Shown here piece after piece: positions 16,609 to 24,488 of a DNA stretch of 44,564 bases (positions are counted from its first letter, which is position 1; every line of letters begins with the position of its first letter). The DNA is taken from assembly GCA_015522475.1 (NCBI GenBank), contig WAMF01000012.1:1-44564 (forward strand), read 5' to 3'. The position numbers and the translations under genes are program-made. The notes under the pieces are model-generated. The model saw nothing but the letters and a program-made list of their open reading frames with translations, was not told where the DNA came from and made no database searches. The stretch is from Microcaldota archaeon (GTDB taxonomy: Archaea > Micrarchaeota > Micrarchaeia > Anstonellales > J096).

Positions 16609-18465
16609 ATGGCCCGTGGGCGCTTCAAGAATAAAGAGACTCATTCGAGAGAAGACTTGTATGGCGGCAGAAGAAAGGACTTTATGCGCAACAACCCCCT
16701 CAGCGAGAGAAAACCAGAGGAAGGGCGATATAAGAACTTATATCATATACTGGAGGAGATATACAAAGGGAACGTGAGGCACAATCTTGAGGCCATGAAA
16801 GAAGCTGCCAAGAGAGATATATCAGAGAAAGAGAGGTTCTCTAAATCCTATTCAAAGAAGATTTCGGAAATTGTAAAATTCTTTGTCAGAAATGGCAGAT
16901 ATGGGTATGCTCTAGAGATATTAGATGTGGCGATGGAGGTAGATAAGAATGACATTGTATTTAAAAGTCAGTACTTAGATATACTAGCAAAATCGATAGG
17001 GGACCCTGTTAAAGTATGGGGATTTTTTGAAAATATAGAGAACCCTGACTCTGTGACATATTCAACGATGATAAGCTTCTACGCTGATTTGTATGAGAAG
17101 ACGAAAAGCGACAAATACTTCAAAAAAGCAGAGGAGTTATTTACCGAAGCTAAAAGCAGTAACAAGATTGATGTTGGTGTTTATAATAGCTATCTAAAGC
17201 TGCTGACAATCGAAGGCGAAGAGAAGCGAGCAGAGGAGCTACTGAAGCGGATCAAAAACCCCACTCCTATAACCTACTCAACGATGATAAGCTTCTACGC
17301 TGATTTATATAAAAAAAGAAGGGACAATGAATACTTTGAAAAGGCAAGAGCTCTCTTTAACGCATCTAAAAACCATAATAAAGTTGACATTGGTGTTTAT
17401 AGTAGTTACCTAAAACTGCTGACAATTAAGGGTGATGAGGAACAGGTAAAGGAATTATTCGAGCAGATTAAGAATCCAAACTCAATAACCTACTCTACAA
17501 TGATAAGCTTCTATGCTGATCTATATGAGAAGACGAAAAGCGACAAATACTTCAAAAAAGCAGAGGAGTTATTTGCCAAGGCTAAAAACAGTAACAAGGT
17601 TGATGTTAGTGTTTATAATAGCTATCTAAAGCTACTGATAATCAAAGGTGACGAAAAAACGTTAGAAAAAATCTTCAAGGAGATTAAGAATCCAAACTCA
17701 ATAACCTACTCAACGATGATAAGCTTCTATGCTGAGTTGTATGAGAGAACTAAGAATGAAGAATATCTCGAAAAGGCAAAGGCGTTATCTACTAACGCTA
17801 AAAGAAATAACAAAATTAGTGTTGGTGTTTATAATAGCTATTTGAAGATGTTGACGGTTAAGGGTGAGAAGAAAGAGATTGAGGAGTTTTTCAACCAGAT
17901 TAAAGACCCTGATAATGTTACGTATCGTACCTTCCTAACATATTTGTACAAGCGTGAAGAGTATGCAGAAATTGTAAAATTTATGAATGAGCTTAAAGAA
18001 AGAGGAAATTTACCCCTCTCTGGTTTTATTGAACTATATATTACTGGCTTGGAGGCCCTAAGAAAGTTGAAGAGGTGGGATGAACTAGAGAAGGAATTAG
18101 AATCACTCGAAAAGTTAGTCGAGGGTAAATCTCTAAATGAGGATATGCTTGTGCATTTGAAGGTGATAAAAGCCTATTCTTTGATGGTAAGAGGGAGAAA
18201 ATCTGAGGATGCTAAAGAGAAAGAAGCTCTTCTACTTGAAGCCAAAAAATTATTTAGGCATCTAAGGGATACTATTAGCAGAGATTCGCCCCATTACATA
18301 AGAGTGCTCGTAGGATGGGTCTTCATAAATGATGATCTTCGTGATTATGAGTTACTTAAGAAGGACTACGACGAGCTGATCGATGCATTAGAGGTGGCTT
18401 TGGATAGAGGAGAAGGTAATCAGATAGATATCGAGAATGCTTTGGACATTCTCCTTGATTTATGA
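16609..18465 (+). CDS. pentatricopeptide-repeat-like protein
   Basis: The 618-residue protein starts with a basic tail (1-45) and has four consecutive units of exactly 72 residues (145-432) followed by degenerate repeats. Each unit is NPxSITYSTMISFYADLY, a second helix such as YFKKAEELFAKAK, then VxVYNSYLKLLTIKGD and a last helix ending EIK. The YSTMI and YNSYLK first helices, paired with A/LF second helices, match PPR motifs, with a longer motif of about 42 and a short one of about 30 residues alternating. PPR proteins bind single-stranded RNA and are mainly eukaryotic. TPR or a related helical repeat is the alternative. The 3' end overlaps the convergent HAD gene by 6 bases. Confidence 0.75.
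   Translation: MARGRFKNKETHSREDLYGGRRKDFMRNNPLSERKPEEGRYKNLYHILEEIYKGNVRHNLEAMKEAAKRDISEKERFSKSYSKKISEIVKFFVRNGRYGYALEILDVAMEVDKNDIVFKSQYLDILAKSIGDPVKVWGFFENIENPDSVTYSTMISFYADLYEKTKSDKYFKKAEELFTEAKSSNKIDVGVYNSYLKLLTIEGEEKRAEELLKRIKNPTPITYSTMISFYADLYKKRRDNEYFEKARALFNASKNHNKVDIGVYSSYLKLLTIKGDEEQVKELFEQIKNPNSITYSTMISFYADLYEKTKSDKYFKKAEELFAKAKNSNKVDVSVYNSYLKLLIIKGDEKTLEKIFKEIKNPNSITYSTMISFYAELYERTKNEEYLEKAKALSTNAKRNNKISVGVYNSYLKMLTVKGEKKEIEEFFNQIKDPDNVTYRTFLTYLYKREEYAEIVKFMNELKERGNLPLSGFIELYITGLEALRKLKRWDELEKELESLEKLVEGKSLNEDMLVHLKVIKAYSLMVRGRKSEDAKEKEALLLEAKKLFRHLRDTISRDSPHYIRVLVGWVFINDDLRDYELLKKDYDELIDALEVALDRGEGNQIDIENALDILLDL
17041..17904 (+). repeat. four tandem 216-bp units inside the PPR-like gene
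   Basis: Units begin at 17041, 17257, 17473 and 17689 with no length variation. Units 1 and 3 share an uninterrupted 51-base identity (17092-17142 and 17524-17574). Units 3 and 4 share their first 23 bases. A fifth, partial unit begins at 17905. The pattern points to fairly recent duplication or gene conversion. Confidence 0.85.
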
Positions 18466-19203
18466 CGAATTGCCTAAAAGGTCCTTTAAGCCCTCTAATC
18501 CCACCACCTTATCGCAGCCAGCTTCCCTTAGCCATCTCTCGCCGGCCATGCCATCTTTTATGCCTATGAAGTCTGTGCCAGCTCTTTTGGCAGCGATGTA
18601 ATCGCTGATAGCATCTCCGACATAGATGGCTTGTTGAGGCGTTGCATTTAGCTTTTCTAAGGCCATTAATAAGCCTTCGGGATCTGGCTTTTTCTTCTCC
18701 ATATCCTCATCGGCTATAACGACATTGAAGAATTGGAGTAAATCGCCAATATCTCTTTCTAGGCTTTTGTGAGAGGCGTTGCTTACTATCGCTAGGTTAT
18801 ATTCTTCTTTGAGGGCTTTCACTACCTCTTTGGCTTTGGGATGTAACTTAATAAGAGCTCTTACCTCATCGGAGGAAAATACCTCTTTATACTTTGCTCT
18901 TATCCTCTTCACTTTACCTTCATCCACGGGCCGTTGTAGGAGCCTCTTGCCTTTCTCCTCAGCTTCCCTATAAGGCAACGACGGCAGTTCTTTACAGCTT
19001 TCCATATCGGCGAGGCAAGCGTGGATAAAAGGCTTTGAGCCGTTTAAGGAGAGAAGGCCTCGAACACGCCACACCTCGTCGGCGTTAAGCGTTAAGTTAT
19101 AGCCTTCTTCTTCGAAGCCTGCTTTCATAGCCGTATGAATAGCTTCCCTACTATCCCTAAAAACGCCGCCTACATCAAATATTATACTCTTTGATCCTCT
19201 CAT
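18460..19203 (-). CDS. HAD-superfamily hydrolase
   Basis: This is a 247-residue haloacid-dehalogenase-like protein with a helical cap. Motif I is FDVGGVFRDS with the nucleophile D10, motif II is IVSNAS, the lysine of motif III lies in KKKPDPEG, and motif IV is YVGDAISD. It most resembles phosphoglycolate phosphatase-like members. However, position D+2 in motif I, usually an Asp acting as general acid in phosphatases, is Gly12. Similar changes occur in dehalogenases and some YihX-like enzymes, so phosphatase activity should not be assumed. A box A (CTTTATAAAG, 19227-19236) precedes the ATG by about 28 bases. Its end overlaps the PPR-like gene. Confidence 0.85.
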   Translation of the reverse strand: MRGSKSIIFDVGGVFRDSREAIHTAMKAGFEEEGYNLTLNADEVWRVRGLLSLNGSKPFIHACLADMESCKELPSLPYREAEEKGKRLLQRPVDEGKVKRIRAKYKEVFSSDEVRALIKLHPKAKEVVKALKEEYNLAIVSNASHKSLERDIGDLLQFFNVVIADEDMEKKKPDPEGLLMALEKLNATPQQAIYVGDAISDYIAAKRAGTDFIGIKDGMAGERWLREAGCDKVVGLEGLKDLLGNSS

Positions 19204-19226
19204 GGGAGCGTGTCATATTTAGAAGA

Positions 19227-19236
19227 CTTTATAAAG
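19227..19236 (-). promoter_or_regulatory. box A of the HAD gene
   Basis: CTTTATAAAG is self-complementary and lies about 28 bases before the ATG at 19203. The rightward gene has its own box at 19254-19265. Confidence 0.55.
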
Positions 19237-19253
19237 CTTCTGTTATCATAGGT

Positions 19254-19265
19254 GTTTAAAAATAT
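19254..19265 (+). promoter_or_regulatory. box A of the methyltransferase-HD operon
   Basis: GTTTAAAAATAT predicts a start near 19286, followed by AGGTGA at 19290-19295 and the ATG at 19300. An upstream in-frame GTG at 19252 overlaps this box and is therefore not the start. Confidence 0.6.
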
Positions 19266-19299
19266 TTGTGTATTAATACTAGGCTACACAGGTGAAACT

Positions 19300-20514
19300 A
19301 TGTTGAAAGATGAGGCCAGTATAAAAAACTTTGATAGGTTAGTGAATAAGGTGACTAACGGTAAGCTTAGAGGTGGATCTATTTTGAGGCTGCCTGTATA
19401 TGCTTGGAAGAAATGGCACCTCCCTCTAGAAAAAGCTTACATTAGTAAGGGTAATAAGGCATATTGGGATGAATGGAAACACGCTGCACCTAATGTAGAG
19501 GTCGTATCTAAAGCAGCTATTGCCTCTGATATAGGCGACGCCAATGCAGAGATGAACAAACTTCTCGCTAGAAAAGTTGTTGAACACCTTCCTAAGAAGA
19601 AAGAGCCTTTGGTTATCTACGATGTCGGCGTGGGTAAGGGTGATACGTCTGCTAAGTTCTTAGGGGAATTATTCTCCCATAAACATGTTCCCGTTACACT
19701 TTACCTCTTTGATGTTAGTAACAAGCAGGGCTTAGAAGGTGTTGCCAAAGATATTAAGAAAAAGTTCGATGTGGATGTAAAGACCTTTGCTGAAGAAGAG
19801 GGTGATATGCTTATGCTGCCCAATGTACAAAGGGCTTACACTCTTCCTCCTGCAGATGTCGTTTTAGGGAATGCTAGTCTCCATCACACAAATACTTATC
19901 CTCTGACGCAAATCCGCGAAGTGTTAAACGAAAAAGGTTTATTGGGCATAGGTGAGTGGACCCATCCTATATGGGAAAATCCCGAGCTCTCTTACGTCTT
20001 TCTAGGCCTTCTTTCGCTCCAATATCAGACTAGGGCTTTAGAAGAAGTACTTAAATTGGCGAAAGATTTAATGATAACAAACGAAGAGAAATTTGATCTT
20101 TCGCTTATGACATACTTCTTACAACCACCCACTGTAACTGATCCAGAGGCATTAGAGGCTTTTAAACGAATCACCAATATGTTTGAGGTTATTATAAGCT
20201 CTTCCTACAAGGATTTCTCTCAAAAGGCATTTATCTCTGCTATAAATCATCGCCTCTCCGAATTAGCCGCTGATGAGTTAGAGGCCATATCTGCCTATAA
20301 AATCACAGAATTCTGGCTACAGACGCTAAGATTTGCTCTAGAAAGTGGTGCAGAATCGGGCATATGGTTCTGGGAAGGTCACCCCTCCAGAGCTAGGTTG
20401 AGGAGCATGCTCTTTGAGCACGGCTTTAACGTGCTGGTGGATACTACTATATATGAGCACGATGAAAAAAGGCGAAGCAACCTTAACACAATCATAGTCG
20501 CTGAGAAGCTCTGA
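19300..20514 (+). CDS. SAM-dependent methyltransferase-like protein
   Basis: The 404-residue protein has a class I Rossmann methyltransferase core: motif I VIYDVGVGKGDTS (D108, G110, G112, G114), an acidic end of strand 2 in LYLFDVS, ADVVLGNASLHHT for motif IV, and LLGIGEWTHP for strand 5. It has about 100 N-terminal and a long helical C-terminal part, so it is larger than simple family members. The substrate cannot be read from the sequence; the NASLHH motif resembles small-molecule or polyketide-type methyltransferases more than DNA ones. The start follows AGGTGA by four bases. An HD-domain gene begins 10 bases after its stop, so they form an operon. Confidence 0.78.
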   Translation: MLKDEASIKNFDRLVNKVTNGKLRGGSILRLPVYAWKKWHLPLEKAYISKGNKAYWDEWKHAAPNVEVVSKAAIASDIGDANAEMNKLLARKVVEHLPKKKEPLVIYDVGVGKGDTSAKFLGELFSHKHVPVTLYLFDVSNKQGLEGVAKDIKKKFDVDVKTFAEEEGDMLMLPNVQRAYTLPPADVVLGNASLHHTNTYPLTQIREVLNEKGLLGIGEWTHPIWENPELSYVFLGLLSLQYQTRALEEVLKLAKDLMITNEEKFDLSLMTYFLQPPTVTDPEALEAFKRITNMFEVIISSSYKDFSQKAFISAINHRLSELAADELEAISAYKITEFWLQTLRFALESGAESGIWFWEGHPSRARLRSMLFEHGFNVLVDTTIYEHDEKRRSNLNTIIVAEKL

Positions 20515-20524
20515 TAGTGAGAAT

Positions 20525-21703
20525 ATGGCAGTAGAAAAGTTCGGGAATCGTTTTAAGCAGAAGGTTAGTGATGTAAAAGCAGGGGCGACAAAGGCCTTAG
20601 TGACTATATACAAAGCTCAAGAAAAAGCCAAGAAGAGAAAGTCTGCCCATAATGCAGGGCACATGTTACGAGTGAGCGCAGCCATGAAGCAGTATCTGAG
20701 CGAGAAGGACGCAGATGATCGCCTGAAGGAGCTAGCAGAGTTTACAGGGCTCATCCACGACTTTGTGAGAAATCCTAGAGAAATCTCAGGTTTAAGTGAT
20801 GGTATTCTAACAGGTGAGTTGATAAGGTATATAAAAGACAAGGAGAGTTATAAGCCCAATGTAATTGCTATTATCTATGTCATAGACAAAAGTGTGGATG
20901 AATCTCTTGTAATTCAAGAAGTAAGAAGCCTCTATGAGGATATGGTAAGAGAGTTTCCAAAAGAGATGAAAGATTTGGAAGAATCTATTGAGAGTTTATC
21001 CAATGACGAAATCTCTGCCGTTGCCGATGCTATTATTATAAATGAGGGTGGTGTTGCTAGCATAAAGGCTTGGGCTGATAAGCAGGAAGATTGGAAGAGG
21101 CTTCTTCAATACGCTCTTATATATGGTGATAAGACTATTGAAGGCATCGGAGCTAACGTTGCCGTTAGGAGAGCTCAATTTGTCTCTGGAGAAAGGGTAA
21201 ATAATTCTGAGGATCTTGGCAGGATTTTTTCTCAGAGCGACAGGGATAGAATAGCAGCCTTCGCAGGTGAGAGTCTCTTGAGAATCTATGCCAAAAAGTC
21301 TGTGAAGGACTTCCCAAACGAACCCATTTTCAATAGGGCTATTGAAGAGGGGCGAAAACTGGAAGTGGAGATCTACAAAGCTGCCTTAGCTATGACTCTA
21401 AAACACTTGAACTTACCCTCGGAAAAAGCCTTTTGGCTTTGGTTGAGTGAGAAAGGTTATCCAAAGATAAATGAAGAAAAAATCCGCAAGAAGCTGGAGG
21501 AACGTTTTAAGGATGATGAAGGCTATACAGAGAGGGAGTTGAAGACTGAGTTAAGCAACGACTTCGTGAACGATGTGAGCAGGTTTATAGTGGGGCTAGC
21601 CTTGACACAGAACAAGGATGAAAAAGAAGTTGAGAGAGGGCACAGACTTCTCAAAGATATACATGACAAGACTCTTCGTGAGCTTACCCAGATAACGGGC
21701 TGA
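20525..21703 (+). CDS. HD-domain protein (putative metal phosphohydrolase)
   Basis: In this 392-residue protein the segment AHNAGHMLRV (H42, H46), then GLIHDFVRNP (H78, D79), and a later LIYGDKT aspartate give the H...HD...D pattern of HD phosphohydrolases, which hydrolyse nucleotides or cyclic nucleotides using metals. The rest is helical and unrecognised, with a basic N-terminus (1-40). It lies 10 bases downstream of the methyltransferase gene and shares its promoter, so the two proteins probably work in one process. The process itself is unknown; no nearby gene explains it. Confidence 0.7.
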   Translation: MAVEKFGNRFKQKVSDVKAGATKALVTIYKAQEKAKKRKSAHNAGHMLRVSAAMKQYLSEKDADDRLKELAEFTGLIHDFVRNPREISGLSDGILTGELIRYIKDKESYKPNVIAIIYVIDKSVDESLVIQEVRSLYEDMVREFPKEMKDLEESIESLSNDEISAVADAIIINEGGVASIKAWADKQEDWKRLLQYALIYGDKTIEGIGANVAVRRAQFVSGERVNNSEDLGRIFSQSDRDRIAAFAGESLLRIYAKKSVKDFPNEPIFNRAIEEGRKLEVEIYKAALAMTLKHLNLPSEKAFWLWLSEKGYPKINEEKIRKKLEERFKDDEGYTERELKTELSNDFVNDVSRFIVGLALTQNKDEKEVERGHRLLKDIHDKTLRELTQITG

Positions 21704-22176
21704 GGATAGACGAGGGTCTTAAACTCCACTTTTTTGCTTTTTGGTTCTCCTCATGTTATCTACACAGTAAGCTCATCTTCTTCGGAACACTTTTCATTTT
21801 GTTCCGCTGTTTTTGTTACTCTTTCTAACTATACAAATATATGCTCCTATGAGATTAAAAAATGCCCTACTTTCTCTGTCTGCTGGAGTGAGCAGTGCCA
21901 TTATGTATATGGCTCATCATGAAGGTTGTGTTGGATAAGCGTCGTGCGCGTCTACGATGGAGGGGAGCATTCTTTCTTGCTGTGAATGTCCCTCTCTATA
22001 ACATAGGTGGATCGTCCAGAGCTTTTATCCCCATAAAAATCAACTTCCTCTATCCTTCTATTTTCTTACTGTCAAACTTACCTCTTATAGATAAATACCC
22101 TCGTGACGATGAAGGCGTATAACTACTTATCCTATTACCTCTTCTATTTTTAAGTTTTTCCTCACATCCTCTAGGT
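21704..22176. other. 473-base gap without a supported gene
   Basis: It holds T-rich DNA just after the HD gene and, at 22145-22154 (TATTTTTAAG), a box A about 27 bases before the decarboxylase ATG. Short open frames (for example 21895-22122) have no promoter or ribosome site and unlikely composition. I see no tRNA-like or strongly structured RNA. Confidence 0.45.
22145..22154 (+). promoter_or_regulatory. box A of the mevalonate gene cluster
   Basis: TATTTTTAAG lies about 27 bases before the ATG at 22177, so the first cluster message is probably leaderless. Confidence 0.6.
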
Positions 22177-23259
22177 ATGGTAAGCGTAAATGTAAAAGCA
22201 CCAACAAACATAGCGTTAGTGAAGTACTGGGGCAAGAATCCCCTGTGGGAGAAGTTCCATATTCCCATGAAGAGCTCTCTTTCTTTTACCGTGGGCGATC
22301 TATACACGGAGACAACGCTTGAAGTGGAAGATGGCAGTGGAGAGCTCTCCTTCTACCTCAACGGCGAGGAGATAACACCCGAGAGAAAAGAGTTTGAGTA
22401 TGTGGACAAGTACATAAAAAAACTCTTTGAGCTCTTCCCTGAGACGAAAAAGTATAACTACCACGTCGAAAGCAAGAACAATTTCCCTACGGCAGCGGGC
22501 TTCGCTTCTTCTGCTAGCGGCTTTGCTGCTATGGCCAAGGCCTTGCAAGGGGCTATGAAAGAGCTGGAACCGCAGCTTTACGAGAAGTACTTTGCTGACG
22601 ATGCCAAGCTCAGTGTCTTCGCTCGTTTAGGCAGTGGTTCAGCTACGCGAAGCATTCCTTCAGAAGGAGGAGTTGTCATATGGCATAGAGGTATCGATCC
22701 TAATTATCCCTTTGGCCCTGAGGAAGTTAGCCCTTCTACTAAAGAGCATGTCATCTTTAGCAGCTATGCAGAATCTCTTTTCCCAGCTGAACACTGGCCG
22801 GAGCTCCGCATTATCTACACTAAAGTAAGGAAGGGAGAGAAGGCAGTGAAGAGCAGGGCTGGGATGAAGATGACTGTAAAGACAAATCCCCTCCATCGTC
22901 AATGGGTAGAGTATGAAGAAAGCGTTATGCTACCAAGGGTAGTGAATGCCATTAGGGAGAAAGATTTCGAAGCCTTAGCTAAAGACACGATGAAGCTTAG
23001 CAATGGTTTGCACGCCATGATGCTCTATACAGAGCCGCGCATTCGCTACTTAAATGATACATCTGAGCAGATTATAGATGCTGTGTTAGACTTAAACGAG
23101 AGCGAAGTAAAAGCCGCTTATACCTTCGACGCTGGACCCAACGCTGTTGTGTTTACTTTGGCAAAATACGAAAACGAGGTTAGCTCTCGTTTGGCCGAGA
23201 TCGTAGGTGAAGAAAACGTCTTTGTCACGAAGATGGGTAAAGGACCAGCGTTTATATAA
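22177..23259 (+). CDS. mvaD: mevalonate diphosphate decarboxylase
   Basis: A GHMP-family enzyme that converts mevalonate 5-diphosphate to isopentenyl diphosphate with ATP. The evidence is NIALVKYWGK (11-20), the phosphate loop FPTAAGFASSASGFAA (103-118), SGSATRSI with the catalytic-site R158, and AYTFDAGPNA with the catalytic D318. Having both the Arg and the Asp favours a true decarboxylase over mevalonate 3-kinase. The length (360) is slightly above usual. It is followed after 28 bases by phosphomevalonate kinase. Many archaea lack this enzyme and use a modified route; here the eukaryote-type route looks present. The stop codon lies inside a TTTATATAA element that may be the promoter for the next gene. 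Confidence 0.93.
   Translation: MVSVNVKAPTNIALVKYWGKNPLWEKFHIPMKSSLSFTVGDLYTETTLEVEDGSGELSFYLNGEEITPERKEFEYVDKYIKKLFELFPETKKYNYHVESKNNFPTAAGFASSASGFAAMAKALQGAMKELEPQLYEKYFADDAKLSVFARLGSGSATRSIPSEGGVVIWHRGIDPNYPFGPEEVSPSTKEHVIFSSYAESLFPAEHWPELRIIYTKVRKGEKAVKSRAGMKMTVKTNPLHRQWVEYEESVMLPRVVNAIREKDFEALAKDTMKLSNGLHAMMLYTEPRIRYLNDTSEQIIDAVLDLNESEVKAAYTFDAGPNAVVFTLAKYENEVSSRLAEIVGEENVFVTKMGKGPAFI
23250..23258 (+). promoter_or_regulatory. possible box A inside the decarboxylase stop region
   Basis: TTTATATAA covers the last sense codons and the stop of mvaD and would start transcription near 23280, just before the kinase ATG at 23288. Confidence 0.35.
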
Positions 23260-23287
23260 TGCGAATGGATGCTAAAGGGTGAAAAAG

Positions 23288-24361
23288 ATGGAAGTAACGT
23301 CGCCGGGTAAGGTGTTGTTTTATGGAGGTTATTCTGTATTGCTAAGAGGGCATATAAGCCTCTCCTTGGCTGTAGTGGATGAAGAAAGAAAGGGTGTAAC
23401 TGCTGCTTACGAAAAAGGCGAGCGCCGCATCATCTCCAAAGAATTCGGCATAGACCGCGAGCCCTCAGCAGAGAAAGCTGAGCTCTTAGACATCGCCTAT
23501 CTCGTTGGTGAGGCCTATCTGAAGAGCAGAGCTACCTTTGAACCTGTGAAGGTTGAAGTGGAGAACAGCCCCATCTTCGGCAGTAAAGAAGAGAAATCGG
23601 GACTGGGTTCTTCTGCCGCGGTTGTAGCTTCCACTATAAAGGCGCTCTTCGAAGCAAACGGCTACGACACTGCTCTCCATACAGAGAGCATTTTCAAGCT
23701 TAGCCAGATAGCCTATGCCATCTTTGCCAAGAAGATAGGCTCAGGTTTTGACATAGCCACAGCTTCAGTAGGAAAGAGCATAGTCTACTACCGTTACAAT
23801 CCAGAGGAAGTGAAGCTTAGCGAGAGCATTGATGAGACAGTAGAGAAGAGTATGGATGGCCCATGGAGTTGGGTTAAGGCAGAGCCTTTTGATGTTTCAG
23901 GTTTGGGCCTTATCGTCTTCAATATAAGGGGCGCTAAAACATCCAGCATCTCAGCAGTTAAAGCATGGAAGGAATGGAAGAAGAGCAACGAAGAAGAGTT
24001 TAAGGCTTTAATGAACAAGCAGGATGAAGTAGAGAGAAAAGCCATAGAAGCCTTAAAGGCCAGGGACTTCGCCGCTGTTAGGCAGTACACGCACGAGGCA
24101 AGGGTTGTGCATAGAGAGATGCAGGAGAAGATAAAAGCTATAGTGCCTGAGTTCGATCCCGTAGAGCCGGAGCCTCTTAGCCATATTATAGAAGAAGCGG
24201 AAAGTCTGCCTGGCATAGTGGCAGGAAGATGCCCGGGGGCTGGTGGCTGGGACAGCTTAGCCTTCATAACCGATGGAAGCAGCGTAGATATAGAGAGGAT
24301 CATCGAGGCAGGCGAAAAAGAGGGATTGAAGCTCTCGCCTTTGGATGTTAAGCTGATTTAA
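23288..24361 (+). CDS. phosphomevalonate kinase (GHMP family)
   Basis: Makes mevalonate 5-diphosphate from mevalonate 5-phosphate, feeding the decarboxylase encoded just upstream. Seen: SPGKVLFYGGYSVLLRGH at the N-terminus, the GHMP loop KSGLGSSAAVVAST (about 103-116), the GSGFDIATASVG block, and the C-terminal GRCPGAGGWDSLAFI. These match the eukaryote-type (ERG8-like) kinase also known in Sulfolobales. From the ATG at 23288 it has 357 residues; a GTG nine bases earlier is in frame, but GGTGA at 23278-23282 is placed five bases before the ATG. A T7 tract (24365-24371) follows the stop. Confidence 0.88.
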   Translation: MEVTSPGKVLFYGGYSVLLRGHISLSLAVVDEERKGVTAAYEKGERRIISKEFGIDREPSAEKAELLDIAYLVGEAYLKSRATFEPVKVEVENSPIFGSKEEKSGLGSSAAVVASTIKALFEANGYDTALHTESIFKLSQIAYAIFAKKIGSGFDIATASVGKSIVYYRYNPEEVKLSESIDETVEKSMDGPWSWVKAEPFDVSGLGLIVFNIRGAKTSSISAVKAWKEWKKSNEEEFKALMNKQDEVERKAIEALKARDFAAVRQYTHEARVVHREMQEKIKAIVPEFDPVEPEPLSHIIEEAESLPGIVAGRCPGAGGWDSLAFITDGSSVDIERIIEAGEKEGLKLSPLDVKLI

Positions 24362-24364
24362 GCC

Positions 24365-24371
24365 TTTTTTT
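24365..24371 (+). terminator. T7 tract after phosphomevalonate kinase
   Basis: Seven Ts begin four bases after the stop codon. Mevalonate kinase downstream has its own box A, so the message may end here. Confidence 0.45.
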
Positions 24372-24443
24372 ATTAAACATCTCAGTAGGCTTTAATTTTT
24401 GTTATGCCGTTTCACTGGTGTGATGATATAGCTAAACGATTGG

Positions 24444-24454
24444 ATTAAATAACC
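24444..24454 (+). promoter_or_regulatory. box A of mevalonate kinase
   Basis: ATTAAATAACC predicts initiation near 24473. GGTGG at 24480-24484 then lies four bases before the ATG at 24489. Confidence 0.5.
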
Positions 24455-24488
24455 TTCGCATTAATGGTTGGCCTTGGTTGGTGGAAAT

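Noticed and set aside
21895-22122. Plus-strand frame of 75 residues in the gap before the mevalonate genes
   Set aside because: No box A at the right distance and no ribosome site; residue make-up unlike the neighbours. Kept as intergenic.
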